A model generated the notes under the pieces. The model was not told where the DNA came from, searched no databases, and saw nothing but the letters and a program-made list of their open reading frames with translations. Shown piece by piece: positions 20,135 through 31,581 of a stretch of DNA of 64,000 bases. The translations under genes and the position numbers were made by a program. The stretch is from Pyrococcus horikoshii OT3 (GTDB lineage: Archaea > Methanobacteriota_B > Thermococci > Thermococcales > Thermococcaceae): the NCBI RefSeq assembly GCF_000011105.1, contig NC_000961.1, forward strand, positions 1,536,662 through 1,600,661, in the 5' to 3' direction. Positions within the stretch are counted from its first letter, which is position 1. Every line of letters begins with the position of its first letter.

Positions 20135-20446
20135 ATGCTGAGGATCGCAACTTATTCCTTACTGCTCAATGGAATACTCCTACTGGCTTATTACTACATA
20201 AACAGCTCATACGTATACTTGGCATTTTCAATATTCAGCTTTATGCTAGCCTTAGGGATTAAAAATGAGATTAGACTTGCGATAAAAATAACCCTAGTAT
20301 ATTCTGGCATTGAATTTTTCTTAGCACTTCTCCTATTAATGGCTGGAAATATAACCTCTAGTATAGATGCCATTATATCCTTACTCATACTTCACGATAT
20401 AATTGGGTATGCCCAAAGAAAATATGGAAAGGAAGTCAATCCTTAG
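20135..20446 (+). CDS. Small membrane protein, function unknown
   Basis: 103 residues with four predicted membrane helices (about 5-22, 26-43, 47-69, 75-90) and a short basic tail. It starts eight bases after the PP-loop gene and probably belongs to the same operon (DUF998, PP-loop, this gene). No family recognised. Its 3' end overlaps the convergent acyl-CoA synthetase beta gene by 11 bases. Confidence 0.65.
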   Translation: MLRIATYSLLLNGILLLAYYYINSSYVYLAFSIFSFMLALGIKNEIRLAIKITLVYSGIEFFLALLLLMAGNITSSIDAIISLLILHDIIGYAQRKYGKEVNP

Positions 20447-21152
20447 GCTTCAGAATTATTCTAGAATCAACTATAACTGCACCTTCTCCCTTATTGTAGA
20501 CAAACACTGGATTAAGATCCATCTCCTTAATGTAGTCCTTTAGATCATCCACAAGTTTTGAAACCTTTAGGAGCATATCCACAATTGCATCGATATCCGC
20601 AGGTTCTTCCCCTCTAGCACCGGCTAGAATTGGGTAAGCTTTGATTTCTTGAATCATCTTTCTGGCATCTTTTTCTGTTATCGGAACTAGTCTAAATGTT
20701 ACATCCTTCAATATTTCCACGAATATTCCACCAAGTCCGAACATTATAGCGTGGCCAAACTGGGGATCCTCAGTAACTCCAATAATAACTTCCCTCCCAG
20801 GCTTAAGCATTGGGGCTACTAAAACTCCTAAAATCTCGGCATCTGGCCTATATTTTTTAGCATTTTCATGAATCTCTTCCCATTTCTTCTTCAGCTCTTC
20901 TTCGTTCTTTATATTCAACATAACGACTTTTGCATCGCTCTTGTGAAGTATCTGTGGTGACATAAGTTTTAGAACTACTGGATAACCAATCTCCTTGGCA
21001 TATTCCAGGGCTTCATCTAGAGTCTTAGCCAGCTTCTCTTCAGGAACTGGCAAACCGTAAGCCTTTAAAACTTGCTTTGCTTCATATTCCACCATCGCAG
21101 TCCTACCCTGCTTTAAAACTTCCTCAATAACCCTAACGGCCTCCTCCTTCAT
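20436..21152 (-). CDS. Acyl-CoA synthetase (ADP-forming), beta subunit
   Basis: ATP-grasp subunit (238 residues) of the archaeal ADP-forming acetyl/acyl-CoA synthetase, which makes ATP while turning acyl-CoA into the acid. Seen: EAKQVLKAYGLPVP near the N-terminus, the histidine-bearing SPQILHKSDAKVV (about 64-76) used in phosphoryl transfer, and GLGGIFVEILKDVTFRL (about 138-154). Its ATG overlaps the alpha-subunit stop by four bases. In P. furiosus the isoform with adjacent alpha and beta genes is, as I recall, ACD III, which prefers aryl acids; that assignment here is inference. Confidence 0.92.
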   Translation of the reverse strand: MKEEAVRVIEEVLKQGRTAMVEYEAKQVLKAYGLPVPEEKLAKTLDEALEYAKEIGYPVVLKLMSPQILHKSDAKVVMLNIKNEEELKKKWEEIHENAKKYRPDAEILGVLVAPMLKPGREVIIGVTEDPQFGHAIMFGLGGIFVEILKDVTFRLVPITEKDARKMIQEIKAYPILAGARGEEPADIDAIVDMLLKVSKLVDDLKDYIKEMDLNPVFVYNKGEGAVIVDSRIILKPKD

Positions 21153-22567
21153 TCCCCATTCCCCCTAATATATTTAGCATATCTAACTAAACCTGCAAGG
21201 GCTCTAACTCCCCTTTCGGGAGTTGGATAAACGGGAATACCTCTCTCCTCAAGCATCCTCGCATATTTATCTGTCTTGTAACCTCCCATAGAGACCACAA
21301 CTATTGGCTTATCGCTCTTTTTTGCATAGTCGGTGATTATGTTAATTACTTCCTCTTCATCGAGCAACGGAACCTGGAAGAGAACTATCAGGAGAATTGC
21401 ATCGACATTCGGATCTTTTGTAAAGGCCTCCAAGGCTAATCTATACCTCTCAGCATCTGTATCCCCCACAACATCAGTTGGATTTCCAACAACTGCATGT
21501 GGTGGAAATCTCTCTCTTAAGAATTTTATAGTCTCTTCACTAAGCTCCGCTAGCTTTAATCCAAACTTTGCGACTGCATCACTGGCCATAACTCCAGCGC
21601 CACCGCCGTCTGTAATTATTCCAATTCTATCTCCCTTAGGTAACTTACACTTGGCGAAAGCTTTGGCTAAATCAAACATGTGCTCAAAGTCCTCAGCTCT
21701 TATTATTCCTGTTTGCTTAAAGACGGCATCATAGATAACATCTTGGCCGGCTAATGAGCCTGTGTGAGATGAAGCAGCTTTAGCTCCATACTCCGTCCTT
21801 CCACTCTTAAGGGCTATAATTGGTTTTATCTTAGTAACCCTCTTCGCAGTCTCCATGAACTTTCTTCCATCCTTTACTCCCTCAATGTAGAAGGTCATAA
21901 CCTTTATCTCATCATCATGAGCAAAGTATTCCATTAGGTCAGCATCATCAACGTCAATTTTGTTTCCGTAGCTAACCATCTTTCCTATTCCAATGCCAGC
22001 CATCGCTGCCCAATCAAGCATTGCAGCTGCAAAAGCCCCACTTTGGCTTATGAAAGCTATTGGGCCACTTGGAGGCCTGTCCATCTTCTCATCTGGAAGG
22101 AATACTGTATCAACCCCAGTATCTGGGACATACACTCCAACACAATTGGGTCCTATCACCCTAATCCCATTAGCCCTGGCAATCTCAAGGATTTCTTGTT
22201 CCATTCTTTTACCTTCTTCTCCAAGCTCTCCAAATCCTCCTGTAATTATTATCACGGATTTTATTCCCTTCTCACCTATTTTTCTCATGGTCTCTGGAAC
22301 TGCGGGAGCTGGAATTGCAATTACTGCAAGATCTGTATCATCTGGAAGCTCAGAAACGTCATGATAAACCTTGTAACCTTCAATTTCATCTAGTTTTGGA
22401 TTAACCGGGTATATGTTACCCTTAAATATGCCTTTCTCCTTGTTCTTCTTAAAGTTCTCAAAGATGACATTTCCAACTTTTCCCTTCTTATTAGTCGCCC
22501 CTATAATTGCAACGGCTTTTGGTTCAAAGAATGGTCTTAATTGTTCCCTAATATCAGAATTAACCAT
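21149..22567 (-). CDS. Acyl-CoA synthetase (ADP-forming), alpha subunit
   Basis: 472 residues. An N-terminal CoA-binding Rossmann domain (PKAVAIIGATNKKGKVGNVI, about 16-35) is followed by two succinyl-CoA-ligase-like domains. The catalytic histidine that is transiently phosphorylated sits in AASSHTGSLAGQD (about 264-276). Substrates are acyl-CoA, ADP and phosphate in the energy-yielding direction of peptide fermentation. The ATG follows GAGGTGAATATTT. Forms an alpha2beta2 enzyme with the downstream, overlapping beta gene. Confidence 0.92.
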   Translation of the reverse strand: MVNSDIREQLRPFFEPKAVAIIGATNKKGKVGNVIFENFKKNKEKGIFKGNIYPVNPKLDEIEGYKVYHDVSELPDDTDLAVIAIPAPAVPETMRKIGEKGIKSVIIITGGFGELGEEGKRMEQEILEIARANGIRVIGPNCVGVYVPDTGVDTVFLPDEKMDRPPSGPIAFISQSGAFAAAMLDWAAMAGIGIGKMVSYGNKIDVDDADLMEYFAHDDEIKVMTFYIEGVKDGRKFMETAKRVTKIKPIIALKSGRTEYGAKAASSHTGSLAGQDVIYDAVFKQTGIIRAEDFEHMFDLAKAFAKCKLPKGDRIGIITDGGGAGVMASDAVAKFGLKLAELSEETIKFLRERFPPHAVVGNPTDVVGDTDAERYRLALEAFTKDPNVDAILLIVLFQVPLLDEEEVINIITDYAKKSDKPIVVVSMGGYKTDKYARMLEERGIPVYPTPERGVRALAGLVRYAKYIRGNGE

Positions 22568-22569
22568 AA

Positions 22570-24718
<2,149 letters not shown>

Positions 24719-24736
<18 letters not shown>

Positions 24737-25090
24737 AACACCCTTAGCTTTAATCATACCCCCTATCGCAATAATAGCCGTAACGACGATTCCACCTATC
24801 CCAGCATTAAAGAAGATCTTCCAAAGTGGATAACCCAACATTAGGGTTAAGTAAGAGCAGAAAAACTCCCAGAGAGATGCTAGCAAAAACGCTAAGAAGA
24901 TAGAATGCCTAAATTTCCTTTTTGAAACCCTGAAAATAATGATCCAAGGAACTAAAATAGCTAGCACAGTGCTCACTAAAGCTAAAGCTACTGCTATTGG
25001 CAGAGAATAATTTTCAGCTAATGAAATGCTTATCCCTATCAGAAATATAAAGGAAATAGCCGAAATGTACTTTTTTCCAATTTCCTTCAT
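24719..25090 (-). CDS. Small four-helix membrane protein, partner of the Cys-rich gene
   Basis: 123 residues with four predicted membrane helices (about 8-24, 29-53, 63-85, 93-112). It has a strong GGAGGTG site and begins 18 bases after the cysteine-rich gene at 25109-25714, so the two are one operon. No family recognised. If the upstream gene is a bacteriocin-like precursor, this would be the natural candidate for immunity or export; that is inference from position and topology only. Confidence 0.7.
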
Positions 25091-25108
25091 ATTAACACCT
25101 CCATGTCA

Positions 25109-25714
25109 TTAAGGTTTTGGTTCAGGGAAAATGGACTCGCATTTGCTTCCTTTTTCAGTACAACAGCTCTCACCACAGAATGGACAAGCTACTAAAGCAC
25201 AGAGTATACAAGGGCCAGGACCTAGCATACAAGGAATTGAACATGCACCATTGCCAGGAGTTGCACAGCATCTTATAACACAAGTGGTACTTACAGAACA
25301 ACAATACTCACTACAATAGGTCAACGGTGGACAATCTTCGTTTTTCTGACATTCATGAGTACAAGAGGATAGCGTTTTGAAATTTCCATTAATTCCAAAT
25401 CTTGTTATTTTAACCTTTGAGTTATTCACAGTAAACTCATATGCAACTGTCTTAACTCCTTGAATCGGTTTTGAAAATTCATATAGCACTACAAATCTGC
25501 CATCCCCAAGTGGAACTCCAAATGCTAGTAATGTAACATTTTCATCATACTCTAGTAAATGCTTCATTATAATAGCTCTAGAGTATTCAACATTCCAAGG
25601 CCTAGCCAGCTTCCAGAAATCCCTGCTTGTGGTAAGTTCAAAAAATGTATTGATTTTAGACAAGTTTTCCTGAACTATAGCAATAGATCTCACCTCAATA
25701 AATACTTTCTTCAT
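25109..25714 (-). CDS. Cysteine-rich protein with a halocin C8-like C-terminus
   Basis: 201 residues in two parts. Residues 1-115 have ordinary composition (FGVPLGDGRFVVLYEFSKPI near 65-84). Residues about 117-195 hold 18 cysteines, with CC pairs and repeated CxxxC/CxxC spacings such as CSIPCMLGPGPCILC and CPFCGESCC. This spacing, with Gly-rich hydrophobic stretches, recalls halocin C8-type archaeocin domains, which sit at the C-terminus of a longer precursor. No signal peptide is evident from this start. The ATG at 25714 lies only about 10 bases after a TTTATAAA element, so an in-frame GTG at 25693 could be the true start. Function not proven. Confidence 0.65.
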   Translation of the reverse strand: MKKVFIEVRSIAIVQENLSKINTFFELTTSRDFWKLARPWNVEYSRAIIMKHLLEYDENVTLLAFGVPLGDGRFVVLYEFSKPIQGVKTVAYEFTVNNSKVKITRFGINGNFKTLSSCTHECQKNEDCPPLTYCSEYCCSVSTTCVIRCCATPGNGACSIPCMLGPGPCILCALVACPFCGESCCTEKGSKCESIFPEPKP

Positions 25715-25784
25715 TTAACGTTTATAAATTTTTGTGTTAAAAAAGTTTAGAAAAATTCGTATAAAAAATTACTGCTAGTATGTT

Positions 25785-26420
25785 TTAAACTGGAACTACT
25801 AAGATTTCGCCAAAGGGTTCTTCCTGAATCATCTCAACCCTTCCCATATTCTCAAGGAATAAAAGATAGAGGAAAGTTCTCGCTATTATCTTCGGCTCAA
25901 CGTCAGGAACTAGATCCCAAAACTTTATTGGCGTCTTTGTTTTTTCGTAGATTTTCTTAACAACCTTGTAAAGCTCTTCAACGTATTTTTCTATATCCAC
26001 TCTAAAGTCATCAACAACAAATATCTCCTCATCAATCTCAACCTTCTTCTTTTTCTTTGGCTTTCTCTTTTCTGCTTCCTCCAAAGCATCCATAAGCGCT
26101 TCTATTAGGTCATCCAGGGTATAATAACGTTCAACTCTCCTTAGGGGAGGAACAAGAGGATCCACGTCAACTTTAATTTTTTCCTCTTCTCCTCTTTTAT
26201 TCTCTTCTTCCTCTCCTCTGAGAAGGGCTTCACTCTTCATTCTAACTAGAATTGATGCTGCTAGAATTGCTCTTGCTGAAATCCTAAGGTCAAGTTCCTG
26301 CATTTCCCTAAGCATCTTTATGTATTTCTCCGTTAGGTCAACTATATCTATATTCCATGGATCGACTTTACCCATCTTAACGAGTTGAAGAAGTATATCA
26401 ACTGGGGTAATTTCCTCCAT
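25785..26420 (-). CDS. scpA: Segregation and condensation protein A (kleisin ScpA)
   Basis: Kleisin partner that bridges the SMC heads. The 211 residues show the ScpA N-terminal signature (EEITPVDILLQLVKMGKVDP, then WNIDIVDLTEKYIKMLREM, about 2-42), a charged central linker (about 75-145) and a C-terminal winged helix (about 160-211). ATG at 26420 follows GGGGTGAAT. It overlaps the end of smc by 23 bases: co-transcribed and probably coupled. Confidence 0.92.
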   Translation of the reverse strand: MEEITPVDILLQLVKMGKVDPWNIDIVDLTEKYIKMLREMQELDLRISARAILAASILVRMKSEALLRGEEEENKRGEEEKIKVDVDPLVPPLRRVERYYTLDDLIEALMDALEEAEKRKPKKKKKVEIDEEIFVVDDFRVDIEKYVEELYKVVKKIYEKTKTPIKFWDLVPDVEPKIIARTFLYLLFLENMGRVEMIQEEPFGEILVVPV

Positions 26421-29400
26421 ATTCACCCCTTCTCCTAATGTCTTCTAGTATTCTCATGGCCTTCTCTAAGCTCAGAGAGACAACCTTACTTACACCATCT
26501 CTCATGCTTACACCTATTATCTTCTCAGCATTGGCCATCATAACGTCTCTGAGGGTTATCACTATAAATTGGCTCTCCTTGGAAGATTCCTTTATCAAGT
26601 CTGCAACCCTCTTGACGTTAGCATCGTCAAGGTGTGCATCTATCTCATCGAAGAGATAGAAGGGAGCCGGCTTGAATTTTTGAATAGCAAAGATAAATGC
26701 CAAAGCCGTTAAAGCTTTTTCTCCACCACTCATAGCTTCTATTCTCTTTACATCCTTTCCAGCTGGCTTAGCTTCAATTTCAAGCCCTCCAGAGAATGGA
26801 TCATCTGGGTTCTCAAGGATTAACCTAGCACTTCCCCCAGGAGATAGTCTAGCAAAGAGCTCTGAGAAATTCTTTGCAATAGCATCAAATGTTTTCATGA
26901 ACACATTCTTCTTCTCCTTCTCTATTTCATTTATGAATTCTATTATGCTATCCTTCTCGGCCTCTAGTCTTTCCCTCTTACTCTTAAGCTCTAGGTACCT
27001 CCTCTCGACAACTTCAAAATCCTCTATGGCCTTCATGTTCACTGGCTCTAACGCTTTTATTTCTTCCTCCATCTTCTCAATTTCCTTCTTTAATCCCTCA
27101 AGATCCGAAGGGATATCCCTTATTGATTTGATAACTTCCTTAGAGAAGTGTTTCAGCTGAGAGTTCTTTTCCATGAGGAGAGATTTTAGTTGAGAATTCC
27201 TTACCTTGAGGGTGTTAACCTCTATTCTAAGCTCCTGTATCCTTCTAGAGATCTTCTCTTTTTCCTCTCTTAACTCCGCAACCTTTCTTTCAAGTTCCTC
27301 TTTTTTCTTTTTCTGCTCCTCTATCCTAGAGTAAATTTCGCCCTCCTCTTTTTTTAGTTTTTCAAGTTTTTCCGTTAGGGACTTAAGGGCCTCTTCATTT
27401 TCGTTTATATTAGCTTTCAACGCGTTTATCTTATTTACAAGACCCTCTATCTCCTCCTCAAGAGAAGCTTTCCTGGGAATTAACTCATCATTTAGCCTTG
27501 AATTTAAGGATTCCAATTTACCCTCAACTCTACTGAGCTCTTCTCTTAGTTTGGCTATTTCCCTCTCAACCTCCCTGATCTTCTCGGTTACTTCCCTCGC
27601 TTCAGGATTTTCTAGGGCCTTCTTCAGCTTGTCCCTCCTCTTTTCAAGCCTCTCTATTCTTCCTTTGAGCTTCGCTACTTCATCCTTCTTTTTACTGATT
27701 GTCTCATCAATTTCAGCTATCTTCCTCTCGGAATCTTCAATTTCTGATCTCAACGACTCCTCTTCCTTGATAAGCTTCTCTAAATCCTTGCTGATCAAGC
27801 TTATCTCCTTCTCGACATCACTCATCCTTATCCTGAGCTCAAAGCTTTGATTTTCTAATGCCTTTAGCTTGACCCTCAGCGAGTTAACTTCCCCTTCTAA
27901 AGATTCCTTCATTATTCTAAGGTTCTCAACTTTTTCCTTAAGTTCCTTGGTATCCAAAAGTAAACCCCTCGGCCTGTAATGCCCACCGGTTATCGCACCA
28001 CTCCTCTCGTAGAGCTCCCCTTTTAGGGTTACCATTCTAACCTTACCGATGTAAGATCTGGCCTCCTCCATAGAAGACACTATGACGGTATCCCCAAGGG
28101 CAAAGCTTACGGCATTCTCGATCTTGGGATCGTACTCTATGACACTAACTACTGGAATCCCTACATCCCCATTTACGTGTCGTGCCTTTATTTTGTTAAG
28201 CGGAAGGAAAGTTAACCTTCCGAGCTTATTCCTCTTTAAAAACTCAATCGCTTTCTCGGCAACGATTTCATCTTCAACTACAACGTTATCAGCCCTATTA
28301 CCTAAGGCTACCTCAACAGCTATGGAGTACTTCTCATCTCTAACCCTAATTAATTCAAGTAAAGTCCCATATATGCCGGGTATTCCAGATCTCTTAAGCT
28401 CTTCAACGGCCCTGTTGCTCTTAGTTTCATTTTGAGCTTCAATCCTTATTAGTTCTCTTTCGGCATCCTCAAGCTCCTTGGAAACCTTTTGAAGCTCTAA
28501 TGTTTTCTTCTCAACCTCCTCCTCAACTTTCATTCTTTTATTAGATACCGATGATAGTTTATTTTCAATCTCGCTTAGTTCAGCTTTTTTCTCATCTAAG
28601 GTATCTCTAAGCTTCAAAATTTCATCCCTAATACCAGGAAGTTTGGCCTTAAGAACTGCTATTCTGGAACGTAACTTCTCTTTTTCAGCATCAAGCCTTT
28701 TTATCTCGGCTTCTCCCTCGTACATTAGCCTTCTAGCATTTTCGAGCTCTTTAACAACACTATCAAACTCCTCTCTAGCGACGGCAAATGTCCTATCGAT
28801 CTCTCCCAACCTAACCACTAAATGGTTTCTCTCTTCCTCTTTCTCAGATATCTGCTTAATTAGGGCTTCTCTTCTCCTCCCCCACCTAATTATCGCTCCT
28901 TTAGACTTCTCTATTTCGCTCATAACTTTCTTTAACTCATCCTTCACCTTGGCTAACCTTAATTGGGATTCGTCAAGCTCCCTCCTTGCGATCTCTATGT
29001 TCCTTCTAGCGAGATTTATTTTGGAGTTTACCTCTCCAATTTCACGCGTCAGCCTTAAGGCTTCACTGCTACTTTCCCTCTCTATCATCTCTTCAATTCT
29101 CCTAAGTTCATTCTCTTTCTCAACGATTTCCTTGGCTATTTCCTCTAACCTTTTTTCCATCCTTTCTATTTCTCTCTCGATATTTCCAATTCTCTCATCA
29201 TTATTCCTTATTTCAGACTCGATCTTTCTTATTTCACCAAGCACGAGACCAACTCTAGCCTTTTCAAGCTTCTCCTTAAGGTCTAAATATCTTAGCGCAT
29301 CATTTCTTTCCTTTTCTAGCTTATCTAACTGTTTCTTTACTTCTCCTATAAGTATATCAACCTTAGCTAAGTTTTCCTCAGCTTGCTTCAATTCTTGAAG

Positions 29401-29937
29401 GGCTCTCTCTTTCTTCGCATCGTACTCCGCTATCCCAGAGATATCATCTATTATCAATCTCCTCTCCAGGGGAGACATCTTAATGAACTTAGTTATATCT
29501 CCCTGAAGAATTATATTGTACCCTTCCGGAGATATCATGGCCGCGCTGAGTAGATCTAGTATTTCACTTCTAGTTGCCCTTCTACCGTTTAGCCAGTAAT
29601 GACTCCTTCCGTCTGGATAAACTCGTCTTTTTATGATGACTTCATCTTCATCTATAGGGAATCCCCTATCCTCATTATTGAAGTATATTGTAACTTCGGC
29701 ATATTTAGCGGGAGGTTCCCTCTTGCTACCGGCAAATATTAGGTCACTTATCCTACTAGCCCTCATGGCCTTAGCGGATAATCCACCAAGAACAAAAAGT
29801 ATCGCATCACCGATATTGCTCTTCCCAGAACCGTTAGCCCCGACTATAGCCGTAAAGCCCCTCGAGAACAGAATAACTACCTTCTTGTTACCATAAGATT
29901 TGAACCCTTTGAGTTCAAGCCTTTCAATGTATGGCAT
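26398..29937 (-). CDS. smc: Chromosome segregation ATPase SMC
   Basis: Condensin-like ATPase that organises and segregates the chromosome. The 1179 residues have the full architecture: N-terminal head with Walker A VGANGSGKSNIGDAI (about 32-46), coiled coil (about 165-480), hinge domain (about 515-650, GIPGIYGTLLELIRVRDEKY), returning coiled coil, and C-terminal head with signature MSGGEKALTALAFIF and Walker B/D-loop FYLFDEIDAHLDDAN (about 1090-1135). No intein. Followed by scpA with overlap; no scpB is adjacent. Confidence 0.97.
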   Translation of the reverse strand: MPYIERLELKGFKSYGNKKVVILFSRGFTAIVGANGSGKSNIGDAILFVLGGLSAKAMRASRISDLIFAGSKREPPAKYAEVTIYFNNEDRGFPIDEDEVIIKRRVYPDGRSHYWLNGRRATRSEILDLLSAAMISPEGYNIILQGDITKFIKMSPLERRLIIDDISGIAEYDAKKERALQELKQAEENLAKVDILIGEVKKQLDKLEKERNDALRYLDLKEKLEKARVGLVLGEIRKIESEIRNNDERIGNIEREIERMEKRLEEIAKEIVEKENELRRIEEMIERESSSEALRLTREIGEVNSKINLARRNIEIARRELDESQLRLAKVKDELKKVMSEIEKSKGAIIRWGRRREALIKQISEKEEERNHLVVRLGEIDRTFAVAREEFDSVVKELENARRLMYEGEAEIKRLDAEKEKLRSRIAVLKAKLPGIRDEILKLRDTLDEKKAELSEIENKLSSVSNKRMKVEEEVEKKTLELQKVSKELEDAERELIRIEAQNETKSNRAVEELKRSGIPGIYGTLLELIRVRDEKYSIAVEVALGNRADNVVVEDEIVAEKAIEFLKRNKLGRLTFLPLNKIKARHVNGDVGIPVVSVIEYDPKIENAVSFALGDTVIVSSMEEARSYIGKVRMVTLKGELYERSGAITGGHYRPRGLLLDTKELKEKVENLRIMKESLEGEVNSLRVKLKALENQSFELRIRMSDVEKEISLISKDLEKLIKEEESLRSEIEDSERKIAEIDETISKKKDEVAKLKGRIERLEKRRDKLKKALENPEAREVTEKIREVEREIAKLREELSRVEGKLESLNSRLNDELIPRKASLEEEIEGLVNKINALKANINENEEALKSLTEKLEKLKKEEGEIYSRIEEQKKKKEELERKVAELREEKEKISRRIQELRIEVNTLKVRNSQLKSLLMEKNSQLKHFSKEVIKSIRDIPSDLEGLKKEIEKMEEEIKALEPVNMKAIEDFEVVERRYLELKSKRERLEAEKDSIIEFINEIEKEKKNVFMKTFDAIAKNFSELFARLSPGGSARLILENPDDPFSGGLEIEAKPAGKDVKRIEAMSGGEKALTALAFIFAIQKFKPAPFYLFDEIDAHLDDANVKRVADLIKESSKESQFIVITLRDVMMANAEKIIGVSMRDGVSKVVSLSLEKAMRILEDIRRRGEYGGNYPS

Positions 29938-29969
29938 TTATTACACCACTTTAGTGAACCCAGGAATTC

Positions 29970-29978
29970 TTATATAAA
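29970..29978 (+). promoter_or_regulatory. TATA box of the lrgAB operon (leaderless)
   Basis: TTATATAAA is centred 26 bases before the ATG at 30000, with no ribosome binding site between, so a leaderless first cistron is predicted. Confidence 0.6.
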
Positions 29979-29999
29979 TTATCCTGCTATTAACATAAC

Positions 30000-30329
30000 A
30001 TGTACAGGGGGCTCGCAATAATATTTGGATTCCTATTCCTTGGGGAGATTATAGAGTCCCTTGGAATTCCAGTACCAGGAAGCGTGCTTGGAATGGTTTT
30101 ACTCACACTAGCCCTTATTTTCAAAGTTGTAAAGCTTGAAGATGTGGAAAGGGAGGCCGAATTCTTAGTAAAGAATATGAGCATTATGTTCATCCCTCCT
30201 GGAGTCGGGATAGTGCTGTATACAGGTATTCTCAAAGAGAACGCCTTGGCCATTGCCACAACCCTAGTAATTAGCTTTATCATTACACTATTTGTAACGG
30301 CAAAAACCGTGGAGGTGCTGAGAAAATGA
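30000..30329 (+). CDS. LrgA/CidA family membrane protein
   Basis: 109 residues with four hydrophobic helices. The family signature GEIIESLGIPVPGSVLGMVL (about 15-34) is clear. In bacteria LrgA/CidA were described as holin-like; plant and some bacterial LrgAB proteins carry small organic acids such as glycolate or pyruvate, which may be the more relevant role in an archaeon without murein. The stop overlaps the lrgB ATG by four bases. Confidence 0.85.
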   Translation: MYRGLAIIFGFLFLGEIIESLGIPVPGSVLGMVLLTLALIFKVVKLEDVEREAEFLVKNMSIMFIPPGVGIVLYTGILKENALAIATTLVISFIITLFVTAKTVEVLRK

Positions 30330-31000
30330 AGACTTTTGGAGCATTCATAACCATAGCCCTCTATGCATTTTTTTCATATCTGTATTCTAGAAAGAGAAAT
30401 CCATTTCTTAATCCAGTGCTCCTGTCGATATTAACGATCGGAGTTATTCTAAAGGCTTTTGGAATAAGTTATGAGAGTTACATGGAATCCGCTAGGGTTA
30501 TAAGCTTCTTCCTGGGACCTGCAGTAGTTAGCTTGGCCATTCCACTATATAAGCAAGCTAAAATAGTGAAAGAATATTCAAAGGAAATAACAATTGGTAT
30601 CATCGTAGGAGGGGTAACCGCAATATTTTCAACGATATTGATGCTGAAAGCATTTCATGCACCTGAAATCCTTCAAAGAAGTTTCGCTCCTAAAAGTGTA
30701 ACAACCGCTATAGCGATGGGTATAAGTGAAAAGATAAGGGGGATTCCACAACTCACAGCTGTTTTAGTGATATTGACAGGAATATTGGGAAATGCATTCG
30801 CTCCAGAACTCCTAGACTTATTTAAGGTCAAAGATAGAGTAGCTAGAGGACTCGGAACTGGAGTGTCATCTCACGGCCTTGGGACAGCTAGGATAATACT
30901 TGAAGACGAACTTGCAGGAGCAGTAAGTGGCCTTGGAATGGCCCTAAATGGAATATTCACGGCATTTATACTTCCGGCCTTAATAGAGGTGATAGTTTGA
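30326..31000 (+). CDS. LrgB family membrane protein
   Basis: 224 residues with about seven hydrophobic segments. The characteristic LrgB stretch RSFAPKSVTTAIAMGISEKI (about 115-134) and the C-terminal GVSSHGLGTARIILED (about 179-194) are present. It works with the overlapping LrgA gene, presumably as one membrane complex. Next gene starts at its stop codon (TTGA). Confidence 0.87.
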   Translation: MKTFGAFITIALYAFFSYLYSRKRNPFLNPVLLSILTIGVILKAFGISYESYMESARVISFFLGPAVVSLAIPLYKQAKIVKEYSKEITIGIIVGGVTAIFSTILMLKAFHAPEILQRSFAPKSVTTAIAMGISEKIRGIPQLTAVLVILTGILGNAFAPELLDLFKVKDRVARGLGTGVSSHGLGTARIILEDELAGAVSGLGMALNGIFTAFILPALIEVIV

Positions 31001-31581
31001 GGGAGGTAATAGTGACTATCATATTAGCATTCCTATCCTTTACTCCAGCCCTAGTAAGTCATGATCTTAAAGAATGGGTTTTCCTGCTCCTTGTATTCTA
31101 TGTTTTAACACCAATATTAATCTTAAAAGCACTCAAGATTCCCCTCCAGAGCGTTGGTATTAGAAAACCTAAAAGCTTTAAATCAACACTTATTCTCCTG
31201 GGGGCCGCAGTGGTATTAAGTTTTATCGGCCTGCTCTCTCCAGAAATGAAGAGTTATTATCCGAGGTATCCCTATCATGGGCCCCTCGATTTCATCCTCT
31301 ATGAAGCCCTCTTTGGAATAGTAATGCTTTCACATGAGCTTATGTTTAGGGGATTCATGCTTTTTCCGCTCGCAAAAAGGAGTAATATCATTGCAATTGT
31401 AGCCCAGGATATTCCCTACACAATCCTACACGTTGGAAAGCCTTTTGTAGAGATTCCCTATGCTTTTATAGCTGGAATAGTTTTCGCAATAATAGATTTA
31501 AAGGAGGAAAGTGTGATACCAAGCTTCCTAGTTCACTGGATAGGCTCGGCGTTCTTTGACTTCCTCTGCATAATCACTTAA
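30997..31581 (+). CDS. CPBP (CAAX/Rce1-like) membrane protease with altered motif
   Basis: 194 residues, several membrane helices. CPBP motif 1 (normally EExxxR) reads HELMFRG (about 106-112), so the first Glu is His; motif 2 (FxxxH) reads YTILH (about 140-144); motif 3 has HWIGS (about 181-185). The second Glu and both His residues are kept, so activity is possible but unproven. TTG at 30997 is used (GAGGTGA upstream, overlapping the lrgB stop); a GTG at 31012 behind GGGAGGT is an alternative. Third cistron of lrgAB. Overlaps the convergent TIP49 gene by eight bases. Confidence 0.75.
   Translation: MREVIVTIILAFLSFTPALVSHDLKEWVFLLLVFYVLTPILILKALKIPLQSVGIRKPKSFKSTLILLGAAVVLSFIGLLSPEMKSYYPRYPYHGPLDFILYEALFGIVMLSHELMFRGFMLFPLAKRSNIIAIVAQDIPYTILHVGKPFVEIPYAFIAGIVFAIIDLKEESVIPSFLVHWIGSAFFDFLCIIT

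Noticed and set aside
28643-29398. A 251-codon open frame on the plus strand, antisense to smc (and similar frames opposite other long genes).
   Set aside because: Composition is Ser/Leu-rich, the mirror of Glu/Lys-rich coiled coil on the other strand; no binding site and no recognisable domain.
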